Assembly: GCA_963580455.1 (NCBI GenBank) | Contig: OY756968.1 | Coordinates: forward strand, 6,547,544-6,611,543 | Source: Euonymus europaeus | Taxonomy: Eukaryota; Streptophyta; Magnoliopsida; Celastrales; Celastraceae | DNA length: 64,000 nt | Reading direction: 5' to 3' | In this document: positions 61,017 through 64,000 of the stretch, piece after piece | Position numbering within the stretch: the first letter of the stretch is position 1 | Layout: each line of letters starts with the position of its first letter | Program-made: the position numbers and the translations under genes | The notes under the pieces: model-generated | Told to the model about the DNA's origin: nothing | The model's database searches: none | What the model saw: only the letters and a program-made list of their open reading frames with translations

Positions 61017-63404
61017 TCTTGATGCTTAGTTTCTAGGCATGCGATCCTACTTTTTGTCAGTTGGGTTTAGGCCTTGCAGTTCCGCTTTTAGCGGTTGATG
61101 AAAATGTTAAAGGAAGCTTTGGACACTCATCCTTTCTACTCAATGGTTCCATGCTTCTTTTGGTTGTCATGTGACTAAGCGAAAACAACTACTCAAATTA
61201 TACAATGATAATTCAAGTCAAATCACAATTTCAATAGGAAGAAACGGGGCGATAGCTGTCTTATTTAGAATAATGATCAAAAAGTCATCAAACATAAATA
61301 AGGAGTAATATTTATATTACATACCAAACTCCAGCCAAACTAGAAGAAAGAAAACCAAAATAAAATAGGAAACAAATAAATTAACGCGCAACAAAATAGA
61401 AAGTCTGCGCAGCCCATGAAAACGAAGGTATTAGGAATCCAGACGAACCGTTACGAGGACAAAGACTTTTAAAATGTGTAGGGCATGAAATTCCTTTTCC
61501 GAAAACATATTATGGATCCCGTAACTCTACCCTAACTGAAAGTTATGGGCCTGGAAAGGCCACTGCCTCCTTGGACCTGATCGGACGCGTCTTCCGGGTT
61601 GCCTTCTAGCACGACTGCTCCCTTTTAGCCATAAACACCACTGCCACATCTTCTACATCATCATGCTACCTTTGCTGCAAAATTCCTGGTGCGTATTATA
61701 GTTTGATTTGTCATTCTTGGTGCCGCTGTGCATGGCGTTAGCCTTTTATGGTAGTTTTTTACGTGATTTAATTTACAGTCACTCATTGTTGGGTGTTTTG
61801 GTTAACCTTGGCAGCTCTTGGTTTTGTTTGGGTGTTTCCAGTTTGTGTTCTAAATTCAGGTTTAAGCTTGACAAGTGATGGCATCTATTTCATTGGTTGG
61901 TTTGTGCTCGGTTGTTTGCTTCACATACTATAGCAACTTCAATTTTTTGTTTCTTGCTTCGTTCACTGTATCAATATCTTTGTTTCAGATGCATTTTTTG
62001 GTTCAGCTTTGACAGATTTTTATATTGTCTGTCATTTGAAATATGCGTGTGTGACGTAATATTGGGTTTGTGGTAAAAAAAAGTTTTGCTAAACATCACC
62101 ATTATTGTGAGTTCACTTTGATATAAGCTAACATAGTTGCTTAACTTTGTGTTTCGGAGAACTTTAACTAATTAGGATGTAATGGCCCAGGTTAGTTAGC
62201 AAATTGGTTTTTATGATGGTCTTCTGATGATAATTGTATGCTGTATCATACGGTTTAAACGAGCCGAGTTCGAGCTTTTTTCGAATCCAACGCTGAGCCG
62301 CTCATTGAGTCAAATCATATTAAGTATCTTTAAGAGTAAGCATTTCAAAATGTCAGAAGTAAGTGATATCTATAATTTAAAGTTTCCAAATTAAAAAATC
62401 AAGTCAAATCATGTGATTATGATGGGTGTCAAATGTATTGTAAGTGCTTTACAATGCTTTCTTTGAGATATTTAACACCACATAAACTGTCAATCCTACA
62501 ATCTTTTATCTTTTATCCTGACAAAAATAGTTTATTGTCGTAATCTTACACCGTTCCAGGGCAACACCAGGGTTCCTACCTTGTTGTAGAGTATGATGTA
62601 TATATGTTCGACGAAAGCGCATGGATAAGTGAATAAGCTGTACCGAACCTTCTGACTGGACTCTTTAGTCTTTAGCCTAAACCTACTTTTTCTCGAGCTT
62701 TACCCCTCATTCTCCTGATAAAATTATGTTTCACTTGCTCTTTCAAACCTGTTTGGATAATGACAGAGAAAATACAAGGTGAAGTCTTCGTTAACCTTCA
62801 GGAGGGTTAAGGAAGACCTAAATAACATGTGCAAATTGCCAAATTTCTCAACATAACCAGCGGACTTTTCAAAAAATCTCAAACATGACAAGGAAAGGAA
62901 ACGGAATCTGTGGTTTGGTCGCAGGGGCCCTGCACCACAATATACTTCAAGTCAACATGGTGCAACACACATAAGATAAGCTAATATAGACATGCATGTC
63001 CAAGCAATATCTATCCAATTCGCCTATCTACAAGGAAAAAAGAAAAAAAAACTTTTTCCCAACAGTTTCTACAAAAACCCTTATCACAAATCTTCACACA
63101 CTTCCCTTAATCTACAGCAATCAAACGAAATTTTGACAAAAAGAATTTTACATCATTGTCTCCAATCAAAGTCCGCTCTTTGTTGTCTTAAATCTGCATA
63201 TACATGGTTTGTAACTCTCTAAAAAAATCTCCTTCTGCTTCTGCTAAAACTTCGAACAACAGTTATCCTCTGAGAACCCTATACAACTGAAGACCTTTCG
63301 AGATTTTTTTTCCTTTCAGTTTCTAATAAATGTGTTCAACTTGCAGTCAACTTCAAATCAGTGTTAGCAGAAAATAAAAAAAATTCGTCGTTGTTGCCTG
63401 AACC
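61017..63404. other. Intergenic DNA and probable bHLH 3' UTR
   Basis: No gene is supported. The last 200-400 bases before 63405 are probably the 3' UTR and terminator region of the minus-strand bHLH gene. Confidence 0.5.
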
Positions 63405-64000
63405 TCAGAGCTCTGATTTCAACCGTCCTGCAGAAATGAGGGAATCTCGAGGTTAGCAACTGAGAGGATAACATTTAACAAAAGCTCTTAAGACCTCCCA
63501 ATTACCATTTGGTCCCAAATTGCCGACAGCAGAGCTCGAGTCATATCCCATGTGGAAGAAATTGTGGAGATCATTGTCCATTACAGTCTGTGCACATATG
63601 AAAATTGCCTGTATAAGTATTTCAACAAGACAGAGAACAGAAAAAAGAGAGTAAAGTAGACAGATCTTTTACTTACTGGAGGCAATGAGGTAAACTGAGG
63701 ATTTGTACTCGGGATTGTGGGAACGTTCCCTTGCAAAACACCATGTTGGTAAGGATGAATAGACATCCCAGGACCAAAGCCCAGAAGAGAAGTATTGCCT
63801 CCTCGTGCATGAAGAATCTACGTGGGAAAAAACCAAAAAAATATATATATTATTACCGACACAACAAGGAAATACACAACAGCTTACTTTCAAATTTTGC
63901 TTTTAGCAGTCTGGATCTCAACTTACATCTTTCGATAGAATCCTCTCTATATCAATGTTCAGTTCTGGATTGACAGTGGCAAGTTTCATCGACAGAAACT
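63405..64000 (-). CDS. bHLH transcription factor, C-terminal exons (partial)
   Basis: The 3' end of a minus-strand gene whose start lies beyond the window. Four exons are visible: 63927-64000 (continues right), 63677-63817, 63506-63587 and 63405-63427, all with GT-AG introns and consistent phases; the stop is at 63405-63407. The first exon encodes FLSMKLATVNPELNIDIERI, which is the end of the second helix and the tail of a bHLH domain of the CIB/BEE-like group (subfamily XII). The rest matches the tail of those proteins: LHARGGNTSLLGFGPGMS, HPYQHGVLQGNVP, then LHNFFHMGYDSSSAVGNLGP and a short RLKSEL end. Such proteins are nuclear DNA-binding regulators of growth and flowering. The exact family member cannot be named from this part. 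Confidence 0.85.

Overview
The window is nuclear DNA of a flowering plant, most likely a eudicot. It is AT-rich and gene-poor, carries intron-containing genes with GT-AG splice sites, and is packed with plant-type transposable elements (Athila, Reina and Tat-like LTR retrotransposons, a MULE, hAT, Stowaway and copia pieces). Only two host genes can be supported: a complete eight-exon squalene epoxidase gene (20437-23675, minus strand) and the last four exons of a bHLH transcription-factor gene entering from the right edge (63405-64000, minus strand).

Left block (1-14500). A decayed MuDR/MULE transposase gene (minus strand) has a first intron made of ~91-bp tandem repeats. An 11.7-kb Athila-type Ty3/gypsy element (2250-13974, minus strand, TSD AAGAC) sits in that intron. 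It has ~1.36-1.39-kb LTRs, a tRNA-Asp primer site, a gag-protease-RT-RNaseH-integrase frame broken only by one TGA and one TAG, and an intact 376-aa ORF in the env position.

Middle (14500-35080). AT-rich intergenic DNA with short tandem duplications, the squalene epoxidase gene, a 384-bp hAT MITE with a perfect 8-bp TSD, a 266-bp Stowaway MITE and a rearranged copia fragment.

Nested block (35082-52728). A degenerate Reina-type chromovirus (minus strand, TSD AGATC, initiator-Met primer site) is split just after its gag start codon by a ~12.6-kb plus-strand element with 2.3-kb LTRs. The inner element has no gag-pol at all. It carries two decayed ORFs related to the Athila env-position ORF and several tandem-repeat arrays. 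Its LTRs differ by three substitutions that I found plus one 63-bp repeat unit, so it is very young. A 213-bp copy of its own 3' interior lies outside its 5' LTR.

Right block (52729-64000). A decayed plant-mobile-domain (PMD) gene split by a 701-bp hAT-like element, a fold-back inverted repeat, a decayed hAT transposase gene (BED finger, DUF659, hAT C-terminal dimerisation region), intergenic DNA and the 3' end of the bHLH gene.

The window is therefore a record of successive insertions around two ordinary genes. The most unusual observations are the family of PF20167-like ORFs carried by two different retrotransposons, and the two LTR elements whose ends show post-insertion recombination.
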